Assembly (NCBI RefSeq): GCF_000685865.1
Contig: NZ_JMKS01000003.1
Span: 558,001-622,000 of the forward strand
DNA length: 64,000 nt
Origin: Exiguobacterium antarcticum DSM 14480
Lineage (GTDB): Bacteria; Bacillota; Bacilli; Exiguobacteriales; Exiguobacteriaceae
Direction of reading: 5' to 3'
A program made the position numbers and the translations under genes. Positions 45,291-53,467 of this stretch are shown one piece after another. The notes beneath the pieces are model-generated. The model was not told where the DNA came from. It saw only the letters and a list, made by a program, of their open reading frames with translations, and ran no database searches. Every line of letters begins with the position of its first letter. Position 1 is the first letter of the stretch.

Positions 45291-46640
45291 TTAGTTCAAG
45301 CGGGCTTCAAGTTCTGCTTTTTCTGCTTCAAATCCTGGTTTACCGAGTAGCGCGAACATGTTTTTCTTGTACGCTTCAACACCCGGCTGATCAAACGGGT
45401 TCACGCCGAGCAAATAGCCGCTCATCGCACATGCTTTTTCGAAGAAGTAGAACAAGAATCCAAGATGATACGGTGTCATCTCTGGTAATTCAACCGTCAA
45501 GTTTGGTACTTGTCCATCCGTATGGGCAAGTAACGTCCCTTCAGCCGCCTTATCATTGACGAACTGAATCGATTTTCCTTCGAGGAAGTTCAAGCCATCT
45601 AAATCTTGTGCGTCTTTTTCAATCGTCAAGGCATGGCGCGCTTGTCCGACTTTAATGACAGTTTCAAACAAATCACGGCGTCCTTCTTGGACGTACTGAC
45701 CCATCGAGTGAAGATCCGTCGAGAAATCGACCGCTGCCGGGAAAATCCCTTTGAAGTCTTTTCCTTCCGACTCGCCGTATAACTGTTTCCACCATTCCGA
45801 GACATAGTGTAATGCCGGTTCATAGTTGACGAGCAGTTCAATTGTTTTTCCTTTTGCATACAAGGCGTTCCGAACGACTGCATATTGATAAGCTTCGTTT
45901 TCAGCCAAGTTTTCGTTTGAGAACTGAACTTGTGCGTCACGTGCGCCTGCCATCAAGTCTTCGATTGAAATCCCTGCTGCTGCAATCGGTAACAGACCAA
46001 CCGGTGTCAAGACCGAGAAACGTCCACCAACATCATCTGGAATGACAAACGTCTGATAGCCTTCTGAATCCGCAAGCGTCTTCAAGGCACCACGTGCTTT
46101 ATCCGTCGTTGCGTAAATGCGGTCTTTCGCACCCGCTTTCCCATACTTATCTTCCATGAACGTTTTCAAGAGGCGGAATGAAATCGCTGGCTCTGTCGTC
46201 GTGCCTGATTTCGAGATGATGTTGACCGACACATCTTTTCCTTCCAGTACTTCAAACAAATCATGTAAGTACGTCGAAGAGATATTATGTCCCGCATAAA
46301 TGATTTGTGGTGCTTTCCGTTCTTCTTTTGATAACAGGTTATGGAACGAATGACCCAGCATCTCGATTGCAGCGCGTGCCCCAAGATACGATCCACCGAT
46401 TCCGACGACTAACAAGACATCCGAATCCGACTTGATCTTTTCTGCTGCTGCTTGAATGTTAGCAAACTCCGTTTTGTCGTAGTTCGTCGGTAAGTCCACC
46501 CAACCGAGGAAATCACTACCGGCACCTGTCCCGTTATGGATGGCTCCGTGTAATGTCTTCACCGTATCTGCCATATAGTCTACTTCATGTTGTCCTACGA
46601 ATTGTAGGGCCTTCGAATAATCAAAACGTACCGTTGTCAT
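45291..46640 (-). CDS. pgi: Glucose-6-phosphate isomerase
   Basis: 449 residues, the shorter bacterial form. Interconverts glucose-6-phosphate and fructose-6-phosphate. Motifs: [57 protein letters not shown], the catalytic Glu/His region [16 protein letters not shown], and the C-terminal [20 protein letters not shown]. Neighbours yugJ and yugI are as in B. subtilis. Confidence 0.97.
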   Translation of the reverse strand: MTTVRFDYSKALQFVGQHEVDYMADTVKTLHGAIHNGTGAGSDFLGWVDLPTNYDKTEFANIQAAAEKIKSDSDVLLVVGIGGSYLGARAAIEMLGHSFHNLLSKEERKAPQIIYAGHNISSTYLHDLFEVLEGKDVSVNIISKSGTTTEPAISFRLLKTFMEDKYGKAGAKDRIYATTDKARGALKTLADSEGYQTFVIPDDVGGRFSVLTPVGLLPIAAAGISIEDLMAGARDAQVQFSNENLAENEAYQYAVVRNALYAKGKTIELLVNYEPALHYVSEWWKQLYGESEGKDFKGIFPAAVDFSTDLHSMGQYVQEGRRDLFETVIKVGQARHALTIEKDAQDLDGLNFLEGKSIQFVNDKAAEGTLLAHTDGQVPNLTVELPEMTPYHLGFLFYFFEKACAMSGYLLGVNPFDQPGVEAYKKNMFALLGKPGFEAEKAELEARLN

Positions 46641-46674
46641 TCACTCGTCCTCCTTATTCATTCGCAAACAAATG

Positions 46675-46712
46675 CGACCTTCCTTTTCATTAAAACGCAA
46701 GAAGGAAGGTCG
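46675..46712 (-). terminator. Hairpin after the alcohol dehydrogenase gene
   Basis: CGACCTTCCTT and AAGGAAGGTCG, a perfect 11-bp inverted repeat with a 16-base loop. The T-run is poor, so it may be a weak terminator or RNA-stability element between yugJ and pgi. Confidence 0.55.
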
Positions 46713-46752
46713 TTCAAGTCTTTTGTGAAAAGATTAGCAAATGTTGTAGTGC

Positions 46753-47919
46753 TTATAAAGCAGCTGTTACGATTTGACGGACATCGTCATTACCAAGTGA
46801 TTTGAAGTTTCCGAAGTCTCCACGTGTCATCGCTGACTTCACGATTGAATCGACAGTCTCTTCTTTGATGTCATAATCCGCGAGGCGGTTCGGTGCACCC
46901 AGTGACGTCCAGAACGCGCTGATTGCATCGATTGTCGCGTGAGCCGCTTCCATCTCTGATTTACCTGTCGTATCCACGTTGAAGACATTTTCACCGAGCG
47001 TAACGAAACGGTGCGCATTCGACTCGTCGAGGACGTGACGCATCCAGTTCGGGAAGAGAATCGCCAGTCCACCTGCGTGCGGGATATCATGAACGGCTGA
47101 AACAGCGTGCTCAATGTTGTGTGACGCCCAGTCTCCACGTGCGCCCATTTGAAGGACACCGTTCAAAGCCATAGTGCCGGCAAAGAGGATTGTGGCACGG
47201 AGTTCGACGTTTTCGAGATCATTGACGAGTTTTGGTGCAGCTTCGATGACAGCTTTCATGACGCCTTCTGTCATTCGTTCTTGAACAGGTGCATGCGCCG
47301 TATGGAAATACTGTTCGAGGCAATGGCTCATCATGTCGACGATCCCGTAGATCGTTTGATCTTTTGGTACGCTGACCGTGTATTTTGGATCAAGAACTGA
47401 GAACGTCGGGAACGTCAATGGGCTTCCCCAACCGTATTTCTCTTGTGTTTTCCAGTTTGTGATGACAGAACCTGAGTTCATCTCTGAACCCGTTGCTGCA
47501 AGCGTCAAAACTGTTCCGAACGGGATGACGGTTTTTGGAGTGGCTTTCCCGATGACGAGATCCCATGCTGGACCTTCGTATGGAATACCGGCAGCAATCA
47601 ATTTCGTACAGTCGATGACAGAACCGCCACCAAGTGCCAGCAATGCATCTACGCCAGCTTCACGCGCGATTTTAATACCGCGTTCTGCTGTTTCAATCCG
47701 CGGGTTTGGTTCGACACCGTCGCATTCGACGTATTCGATTCCTGCCGCCTTGAGTTCACGTGTAACATCGTCATAGACACCATTGCGTTTAATACTTCCG
47801 CCACCGAATACAAGCATGACTTTTTTAGCGTTTAATGTGTTGAGCTCATCTTTAATCTTGCTGACTTGACCGTCACCAAAAATAAGTTTCGTTGGATTGC
47901 GATATTCAAAGTTTTCCAT
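46753..47919 (-). CDS. yugJ: Iron-containing alcohol dehydrogenase (YugJ/BDH-type)
   Basis: 388 residues. NAD(P)H-dependent butanol-dehydrogenase-like enzyme. [18 protein letters not shown] begins the dinucleotide-binding domain, and [17 protein letters not shown] completes it. Metal ligands are offered by [15 protein letters not shown] (Asp and His) and by [21 protein letters not shown] (two His). Likely reduces aldehydes in the cytosol. Ribosome-binding site AAGGGGG. Confidence 0.92.
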   Translation of the reverse strand: MENFEYRNPTKLIFGDGQVSKIKDELNTLNAKKVMLVFGGGSIKRNGVYDDVTRELKAAGIEYVECDGVEPNPRIETAERGIKIAREAGVDALLALGGGSVIDCTKLIAAGIPYEGPAWDLVIGKATPKTVIPFGTVLTLAATGSEMNSGSVITNWKTQEKYGWGSPLTFPTFSVLDPKYTVSVPKDQTIYGIVDMMSHCLEQYFHTAHAPVQERMTEGVMKAVIEAAPKLVNDLENVELRATILFAGTMALNGVLQMGARGDWASHNIEHAVSAVHDIPHAGGLAILFPNWMRHVLDESNAHRFVTLGENVFNVDTTGKSEMEAAHATIDAISAFWTSLGAPNRLADYDIKEETVDSIVKSAMTRGDFGNFKSLGNDDVRQIVTAAL

Positions 47920-48001
47920 TGTGTGTTGCCCCCTTGATAAGTAATGAACACCTTACATTATCCACACATTCCCCTTTTGCATCTATTTTAATGCTTATAA
48001 C

Positions 48002-48037
48002 ACAAAAAAAGAGAACCGACCGATGTCGATTCTCTTT
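48002..48037 (-). terminator. Intrinsic terminator after yugI
   Basis: AAAGAGAATCGACATCGG ... CGGTTCTCTTT followed by a long T-run on the minus strand. Confidence 0.82.
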
Positions 48038-48044
48038 CACATTC

Positions 48045-48437
48045 TTATTTTTGGAAGTTTGATTTTTCAATCCATTCTTCCAATTTGCCTTTTAACACGT
48101 TGAAGCCAGGAGCTTCTTCTTGTTTGAAAGCAGGACCTGCATCGCGACGGCCAGTGTTTTTGCGTGGGCCTTTAGCGCGTGCTTCGCGTTTTGGAGCTTC
48201 CTGTGTAGCTTTGATCGAAAGCTTCATTTTTTTGTTAGCTTCGTCGATGTCGAGAACTTTAACAGTTACTTCATCGCCAACTTTTACGTAATCGTTGATG
48301 TCTTTTACGTAATCGTGTGAGATTTCTGAGATGTGGACGAGACCTTGTGTTTGCTCGTCAAGTGCTACGAAAGCACCAAAGTTTTGAATACCAGTTACTT
48401 TACCAGTAACAACTTGGTCTTTTTCAAAGTTTGCCAT
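48045..48437 (-). CDS. yugI: S1 RNA-binding domain protein YugI (GSP13-like)
   Basis: 130 residues. A single S1 domain at residues 6-75 (VVTGKVTGIQNFGAFVALDE, GLVHISEISHDYVKDINDYV, VKVLDIDEANKKMKLSIK) followed by a basic tail (KREARAKGPRKNTGRRD). In B. subtilis the homologue is general stress protein 13 and associates with ribosomes. AGGGAG ribosome-binding site. Divergent from the putative stress sRNA. Confidence 0.93.
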   Translation of the reverse strand: MANFEKDQVVTGKVTGIQNFGAFVALDEQTQGLVHISEISHDYVKDINDYVKVGDEVTVKVLDIDEANKKMKLSIKATQEAPKREARAKGPRKNTGRRDAGPAFKQEEAPGFNVLKGKLEEWIEKSNFQK

Positions 48438-48471
48438 AGTTTATACACTCCCTAACTAAATTCATCAACTT

Positions 48472-48500
48472 ATAATAACATACTTTTTACGGATGGTAAA
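48472..48500 (-). promoter_or_regulatory. Putative sigma-A promoter for yugI
   Basis: Minus strand TTTACC, 17 bases, TATTAT. Confidence 0.5.
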
Positions 48501-48516
48501 AAATATTTTTCAAATT

Positions 48517-48542
48517 GTTTATTTTTTATTTTACAAGGGAAC
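48517..48542 (+). promoter_or_regulatory. Putative sigma-B promoter for a small RNA
   Basis: GTTTAT, 14 bases, GGGAAC; ten or eleven of twelve positions agree with GTTTAW-N12-15-GGGWAW. It faces away from yugI and has no ORF with a start signal downstream, but a strong terminator follows 40 bases later. Confidence 0.45.
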
Positions 48543-48547
48543 AAATT

Positions 48548-48610
48548 AGTAGCAAGACTTCAAGTATTCCCCCTGATTCTGCCGGACTTTTCGAGTCCGG
48601 CCCTTTTTTT
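48548..48610 (+). ncRNA. Putative small regulatory RNA (about 63 nt) with C-rich anti-SD segment
   Basis: It starts about six bases after the sigma-B-like -10 and ends in a classic terminator: GCCGGACT, TTTCG, AGTCCGGC, then CC and seven T. The unstructured 5' part holds TATTCCCCCTG (48565-48575), complementary to ribosome-binding sites of the AGGGGGAAT type. That is the design of Gram-positive sRNAs such as RsaA or RsaE/RoxS. No coding potential was seen. Existence and regulation are inferred from sequence only. Confidence 0.45.
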
Positions 48611-48680
48611 GTCCTGTTGCTGTTTTTATTGAGGAAACAAGAGAAAAAAAGGGTCGAAAAACAAGTTCGTACATGCATTA

Positions 48681-48804
48681 AGGACAGGTCCGGCCTGCTC
48701 GCTTTCCGCGGACAAGCCACCATGCCGCTTCAGATGCGTTGCATCTTCCAGGGTCATGATGGACTTGTTTTTCCGCAGGAGTCAAGCATGACCTCACCTG
48801 TCCT
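48681..48804. repeat. Intergenic structured repeat, copy A
   Basis: Outer arms AGGACAGGT and ACCTGTCCT are perfect complements. Inside are CTGCTCGCTTTCCGCGG and CCGCAGGAGTCAAGCA, then an imperfect ACAAGCCACCATG/CATGATGGACTTGT hairpin. The core CTCGCTTTCC ... AGGAGTC is shared with the element at 62.7 kb, although the flanking arms differ. No T-run, so it is not a simple terminator. The rest of the gap 48611-48859 holds nothing else recognisable. Confidence 0.65.
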
Positions 48805-48859
48805 AGCGTAAAGGAAATCGCATCATGAAGCAATCAAAAAATTAAGAGCATTCGCCGGT

Positions 48860-49903
48860 TTATAAATCGTCAAATCCGTTTGCATCCGTCACCTTCGCAT
48901 ACGAACGTGATTTTTGCTCGAAGAAATCCGATTTCGTCGCATTCATCGAGTCGTCGGAATACGCCCGGATCCATGGCATGACGTCTTCGTCATGCCCCTC
49001 ATACAGATCGTCGAGTCCGATGACACGGAGACGTTTGTTCGCTAGATATTTCACGTAGTCACGCATCTCACTGACGTCAAGTCCGTCCAGATCACGCAGG
49101 ACGTATTCACTCCACTCGATCTCAAGATCCACTGCGCGCTCGAATGTCGTATAGACGAACTTCGTGAATGAACCGTCGGCGTCGATTTCCGGATGTTCCG
49201 TCAAGACGGCACGTAACAGCTGGCTGATGAAGTACGCGTGTTGTAATTCATCACGCTGGATGTAGCTGATCATCGTCGATGTCCCCACCATCTTTTGGTG
49301 ACGCGCTAAGTTATAGAAGAAAGCAAACCCGGAATAGAAATTGATTCCTTCGAGAACGATCGAGGCGACCAGTGACTTCGCAAAGTTTTCCGGCGTCCGG
49401 TCGTTTTGGAAATCTTCGTATAAATCAAGAATAAAGGCATTCCGTTTCATTACCATCTCATCGTCTTTAGCAATGTCAAAGATCCGGTTTTGTTCGGACA
49501 ACGGGACGAGACTTGAGAGTACGTAACTGTAAGATTGGTTATGCACGACTTCTTGCTGGGCGATGATGGCGAGAATCGCATGAATCGAGGCGTCTGACGT
49601 AAACATCGCCGATTCCAAAATGTAACGGGTTTGGACGGAATCGAGAATCGATAACAGACCGATGATCCGCTTAAAGGCATCCTGTTCCCGTTCGCTCAAT
49701 TGATTCCACTGTTGCATGTCTTTTGACATCGAGATCTCGTCCGGAATCCAGAAGTTCGATAATAACTGTTTATAGATGGAATAAAACTGAGGATAGGCAA
49801 GATCGTTCCAGTTGACGATCGAACTCGTTTCGCCGCCAATGATCGCGGTCGCCCGATTTGGATGACGGGCATCAAGCAGTTTGATTTTTTGTAGTTGTTC
49901 CAT
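48860..49903 (-). CDS. nrdB: Ribonucleotide reductase class I, radical-bearing beta subunit
   Basis: 347 residues from the ATG at 49903 (GGGAG nine bases upstream); the long ORF extension is discarded. The beta subunit houses the dinuclear metal centre and tyrosyl radical. Ligands are seen in LSILDSVQ (Asp), QQEVVHNQSYSY (Glu, His, and the Tyr four residues after His), VLEGINFYSGF (Glu) and RDELQHAYF (Glu, His). All canonical residues are present, so a standard Tyr-radical type. The C-terminus should dock on NrdA. Overlaps the flavodoxin gene by 32 bases. Confidence 0.93.
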   Translation of the reverse strand: MEQLQKIKLLDARHPNRATAIIGGETSSIVNWNDLAYPQFYSIYKQLLSNFWIPDEISMSKDMQQWNQLSEREQDAFKRIIGLLSILDSVQTRYILESAMFTSDASIHAILAIIAQQEVVHNQSYSYVLSSLVPLSEQNRIFDIAKDDEMVMKRNAFILDLYEDFQNDRTPENFAKSLVASIVLEGINFYSGFAFFYNLARHQKMVGTSTMISYIQRDELQHAYFISQLLRAVLTEHPEIDADGSFTKFVYTTFERAVDLEIEWSEYVLRDLDGLDVSEMRDYVKYLANKRLRVIGLDDLYEGHDEDVMPWIRAYSDDSMNATKSDFFEQKSRSYAKVTDANGFDDL

Positions 49904-50360
49904 GTTGTTCGGCTCCCTCTTGCTGTAATTGCAATAACGTTCGACGTGTCCACTCCTTGACCAGATGCGGCCGGTTTCGTGGGGATTGTTCGATTTTGAG
50001 TAGTTCACCTGCGAGTGGGACACCAAACTTCGAGAGATGATAGGCCATCTCATCGACGGCACGGCAATATTTGACGAACATCTTGTCGCCCGTCCCAAAA
50101 ACGGCAGCCTGTGGAATCTTGTGCGGACTTTCTTTTAGAACCAGCTTCAGACAGTCCCGCATCTCATCCGGCAATTGACCGTCCCCCCAGGTGTAAGAAC
50201 CAAAATAGACGATATCATAAGGGACCAGCTGATACGTCGTTACGTCATCGGCAAAGATCATCGTCGGTTCAACCTGCATGTCGGAACACGCTTTCGCGAT
50301 GAGTTCCGCAACCTCCTCTGTATTTCCGCTCATTGACGCATATACGATTGCTGCCTTCAT
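49872..50360 (-). CDS. Flavodoxin within the ribonucleotide reductase operon
   Basis: 162 residues. FMN phosphate-binding loop ASMSGNTEEVAELIAKAC at residues 8-25 and VYFGSYTWGDGQLPDEMRDC are classic flavodoxin. It is longer than the 120-135-residue NrdI and not an NrdI by motif. Its place between nrdA and nrdB suggests it supplies electrons for metal-cofactor assembly or radical maintenance, as NrdI does in class Ib systems; this is inference. GAGAAGGAGGA ribosome-binding site. Confidence 0.85.
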   Translation of the reverse strand: MKAAIVYASMSGNTEEVAELIAKACSDMQVEPTMIFADDVTTYQLVPYDIVYFGSYTWGDGQLPDEMRDCLKLVLKESPHKIPQAAVFGTGDKMFVKYCRAVDEMAYHLSKFGVPLAGELLKIEQSPRNRPHLVKEWTRRTLLQLQQEGAEQHGTTTKNQTA

Positions 50361-50378
50361 GATATCGTCCTCCTTCTC

Positions 50379-52646
50379 TTATGATGAACACGACTCACAT
50401 TCATCGATTTCAACAGTCGTCGAACGTGTATAGTAAATCGTCTTCATCCCAAGCTGCCATGCTTCCATGTGCATCTCGAGTAACTCTTTTGCTTTGATAC
50501 TGTTCTTGACATAGAGGTTAAAACTGATCGCCTGGTCAATGTGGCGTTGACGTGACGCATTTTGACGGATGCTCCACAGTTGATCAATCTCAAACGCTGA
50601 TTTATAGAACCAGTTCGTCTCCGGCGTAAGGTCGGGAACGGTTACTGGAATCTTATAGTTTTTCTTTTCTTCCGCATAAACTTTTTTGTAGATCGGATCA
50701 ATCGAAGCCGTGCTGCCGGCGATGATTGCCGTCGACGAGTTCGGTGCGACTGCCATTAAGTAGGCATTTCGCATTCCGTGTGCCGTGATGTCGGCTTGCA
50801 GGCGATCCCAATCGAGTTCAGCAGTCGTTTTGTAGTGACGGCGGGCGATGTACTCCCCTGTTTGCCACTCCGATCCTTCAAAAAGACGATACGCCCCTTT
50901 TTCTTTCGCCAGTTGCATCGATGCATCAATCGTCAAGTATGCGATTTTTTCGTAGAGACGATCGGCGTACTGAACAGCCTCGATTGATTCCCAGCGAATG
51001 CCTTCGAGTGCGAGCAGGTGATGCCAGCCGAATGTTCCGAGTCCAACTGCCCGGTATTTCTGATTCGTAATCTGTGCTTGCGGCACATCAATCGTGTTCA
51101 GATCGATGACGTTATCGAGCATCCGCATCTGAATCGGAATCAACCGTTCCAAGACATCCGAACGAACGGCACGTGCGAGTGCGATCGAGGACAGGTTACA
51201 GACGACGAAATCGCCCGGTGTTTTCGTGATGATGATTTTACCGTCTTGTGTATATTCTTCCGTGACCGTCGTCGGGCTCATGTTCTGCATGATTTCTGAG
51301 CAGAGGTTCGACGAATAGATCATACCCGCGTGTTTGTTCGGGTTGGCCCGGTTCACCGCGTCGCGGAAGAACATGTACGGTGTTCCCGTTTCGAGCTGTG
51401 AACGCATGTATCGTTTGACGAGATCAATCGCCGGTACTTTCGTCCGGCTGAGACGTGGTTCATTGACACAGGCTTCATACTTCTCCGTGAAGCTGCCCCC
51501 CTGCTCCGTTTCATCAAATGAGTCTTCCAGACTAAAGCCCATCACTGTCCGGATTTCGTGTGGATCGAACAGGTACCAGTCGCCTCGCGCCTCGACGGTC
51601 CGCATGAAATGGTCGGGCAAGCTGACACCGGTGAACAAGTCATGTGTCCGCAACCGTTCGTCCCCGTTGTTTAACTTCGCGTCGAGAAACTCAAGGATAT
51701 CCTTGTGCCAGATATCGAGATAAACGGCAATCGATCCTTGACGCATACCAAGCTGATCAACGCTGACGGCTGTATTGTTCAGCTGTTTCATCCACGGAAT
51801 GACACCACTTGATACACCTTTGAATCCTTTGATGTCCGATCCGCGGGAACGGATTTTCCCCATGTAGACCCCGATTCCGCCGCCACCTTTTGACAACGTC
51901 GCGACATCCGTATTCGAGTCATAGATGCCACGCAGTGAATCGTCGACCGTATCGATGAAACAAGATGAGAGTTGACCGTACGATTTACCGGCGTTCGACA
52001 AGGTTGGTGTCGCAACCGTCATGTAGAGGTTCGATAAGGCCCAGTAAGATTCTTTGACGAGATCGAGACGACGGTCTTTCGGTTCCGTCTGCATGAGCGT
52101 CATCGCGATGATCATAAAACGTTCCTGCGGCAATTCGTATAATTTTTTGACATGATCGCGCGCCAAGTAACGGTCTGCTAATGTCCGGAGTCCGATATAC
52201 GTAAACAGATGGTCGCGTGACGGGTCGATCGATTCTGCAAGCTCCTCGACTTCTCCTTTTGTATACGTTTCTAACAAATGTGGTGTGAAGATTCCGATCT
52301 CTGTCAACTTTTCAATCAACGTGTAAAGCGAACCATATCGTTCGTCCGCTCCATAACTACGATTTTCACTGGCTTCCAGATACAAACGATTGAGGTACGT
52401 TGCCGTCGCAACAAACGTCCAGTTTGGTTCTTCTGCCTTTAACATATCAAGTGCATGCATCGTCAACAGTTCATAGACTTGATCCGCCTGTAACGTCTTT
52501 CCTTCAAGTGCTCGAATTGCCCGTTCTGTGTAACGTTCGACGTCGAGCTCTGAATATGATGCCGTAATCTGACGAATCACTGTATATACATCTTCTATTG
52601 TCATTGCACCTTGATAGATGCGTGCTGTATTTAGTGGAGATGCCAC
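50379..52646 (-). CDS. nrdA: Ribonucleotide reductase class I, catalytic alpha subunit
   Basis: 755 residues from the GTG at 52646, with GGGAG upstream; an ATG 14 codons later is an alternative. Reduces ribonucleotides to deoxyribonucleotides. Active-site cysteines lie in QLSSCFIDTVDDS, YSSNLCSEI, and the C-terminal DECESCSS pair; loop residues in KGGGGIGVYMGKIRSRGS and APNSSTAII. There is no recognisable N-terminal ATP-cone (no KRDG-type motif), so overall dATP inhibition of the usual kind may be lacking. First gene of the nrdA-flavodoxin-nrdB operon with NrdR-type boxes upstream. Confidence 0.94.
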   Translation of the reverse strand: MASPLNTARIYQGAMTIEDVYTVIRQITASYSELDVERYTERAIRALEGKTLQADQVYELLTMHALDMLKAEEPNWTFVATATYLNRLYLEASENRSYGADERYGSLYTLIEKLTEIGIFTPHLLETYTKGEVEELAESIDPSRDHLFTYIGLRTLADRYLARDHVKKLYELPQERFMIIAMTLMQTEPKDRRLDLVKESYWALSNLYMTVATPTLSNAGKSYGQLSSCFIDTVDDSLRGIYDSNTDVATLSKGGGGIGVYMGKIRSRGSDIKGFKGVSSGVIPWMKQLNNTAVSVDQLGMRQGSIAVYLDIWHKDILEFLDAKLNNGDERLRTHDLFTGVSLPDHFMRTVEARGDWYLFDPHEIRTVMGFSLEDSFDETEQGGSFTEKYEACVNEPRLSRTKVPAIDLVKRYMRSQLETGTPYMFFRDAVNRANPNKHAGMIYSSNLCSEIMQNMSPTTVTEEYTQDGKIIITKTPGDFVVCNLSSIALARAVRSDVLERLIPIQMRMLDNVIDLNTIDVPQAQITNQKYRAVGLGTFGWHHLLALEGIRWESIEAVQYADRLYEKIAYLTIDASMQLAKEKGAYRLFEGSEWQTGEYIARRHYKTTAELDWDRLQADITAHGMRNAYLMAVAPNSSTAIIAGSTASIDPIYKKVYAEEKKNYKIPVTVPDLTPETNWFYKSAFEIDQLWSIRQNASRQRHIDQAISFNLYVKNSIKAKELLEMHMEAWQLGMKTIYYTRSTTVEIDECESCSS

Positions 52647-52723
52647 TATGAACCACTCCCATTCTCTAACTTTCAAAATAGGTTTCGTTGTCTCAAAAAA
52701 TGCGCTAAACTAAAAAAAGACGC

Positions 52724-52766
52724 CCTACATATAGGAAGAGTAATTGTACTATCACTCTATATATAG
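52724..52766 (-). promoter_or_regulatory. Paired NrdR-type boxes upstream of nrdA
   Basis: CCTACATATAGG (52724-52735) and CTATATATAG (52757-52766) are palindromes like the NrdR box core, with centres 32 bases apart, about three helical turns, the usual spacing of paired NrdR sites. A further inverted repeat AACCTA ... TAGGTT lies at about 52785-52810. Confidence 0.55.
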
Positions 52767-52868
52767 ACGTTTCAGGCATTTTTAAACCTATTTATCTACA
52801 AGATATAGGTTATCACTGAATGACCAAAAAATAACCCCTTGCATTGAAAATCAGGTCAAACAAATTTA

Positions 52869-52890
52869 AAAAGGCGGACCACCGCCTTTT
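52869..52890. terminator. Short GC-rich hairpin between divergent nrdA and the DUF1871 gene
   Basis: AAAAGGCGG, ACCA, CCGCCTTTT. On the minus strand it is followed by TTTTTAAATTTG, so it would stop transcription coming toward nrdA from the right. On the plus strand it lies in the leader of the downstream gene. Confidence 0.5.
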
Positions 52891-52922
52891 GAGATATATT
52901 GAGATAAGGAGTTTAGTCGATT

Positions 52923-53156
52923 ATGAGGTCAGAAGAACTTTTAAAAAAATATGATCCATTTCACCTAGGACAAGGAAATTATCCGACGGAAATGTCTGCT
53001 ATACTAAGCTTACTGACGGTCCATGATCAAATAAGCCCATTTGCAGAAGCAATCGGTTCTGTATTTGAAGAATCGTTTGGTGAACAACCGGATCGGCAGG
53101 AATTAACTTTACTCGCAACGAACTTACTTCTATGTGAAGACTCGTGTGAACTTTGA
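52923..53156 (+). CDS. DUF1871-like small protein
   Basis: 77 residues, acidic, no membrane segment. LLKKYDPFHLGQGNYPTEMSAIL and FAEAIGSVFEESFGEQP follow the pattern of DUF1871 proteins (WDPxxxGxxxYxTEI ... I..IF..SF), a family of unknown function with solved helical folds. The ribosome-binding site AAGGAG is 11 bases from the ATG. Followed 13 bases later by the NifU_N-like gene, probably one operon. Confidence 0.6.
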   Translation: MRSEELLKKYDPFHLGQGNYPTEMSAILSLLTVHDQISPFAEAIGSVFEESFGEQPDRQELTLLATNLLLCEDSCEL

Positions 53157-53169
53157 AAGGAGACTTATT

Positions 53170-53409
53170 ATGCAAGTTGACTACACACCTAATCCAAACT
53201 CAGTAAAAATCACACTCGATGGTGATCGTTTTGGGGCAAAAAGCACGAGCGTCAAACAAGGGGACACACCAGATGATGCTTTGCTCGCGTCACTCATCAC
53301 AGTCGACGGCATCGATAACCTGTTTGCTTACGGTGATTTTGTTACCGTCACAAAAGAACCGACTGCTGAATGGAATACGTTACTTCCATTAATCGAAGAA
53401 AAAATGTAA
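53170..53409 (+). CDS. Stand-alone NifU/Nfu N-terminal domain protein
   Basis: 79 residues. MQVDYTPNPNSVKITLDGDR and ASLITVDGIDNLFAYGDFVTVTKEP match the Nfu/NifU_N fold (usual signature TPNPxxxKF ... V.VFxxxDFITV.K). The C-terminal CxxC iron-sulfur scaffold domain is absent, so it cannot carry a cluster alone. It may help target or modulate cluster assembly. AAAGGAG ribosome-binding site. Confidence 0.8.
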   Translation: MQVDYTPNPNSVKITLDGDRFGAKSTSVKQGDTPDDALLASLITVDGIDNLFAYGDFVTVTKEPTAEWNTLLPLIEEKM

Positions 53410-53467
53410 ATATCCCACACAGACACCTGTAGTTCAAGGGTGTCTTTGTTCTAAGGAGACGACTTTC

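Noticed and set aside
48515-48811. 98-residue plus-strand ORF upstream of nrdB
   Set aside because: It runs through the sRNA terminator and the structured repeat, has no SD sequence, and shows no protein-like pattern.
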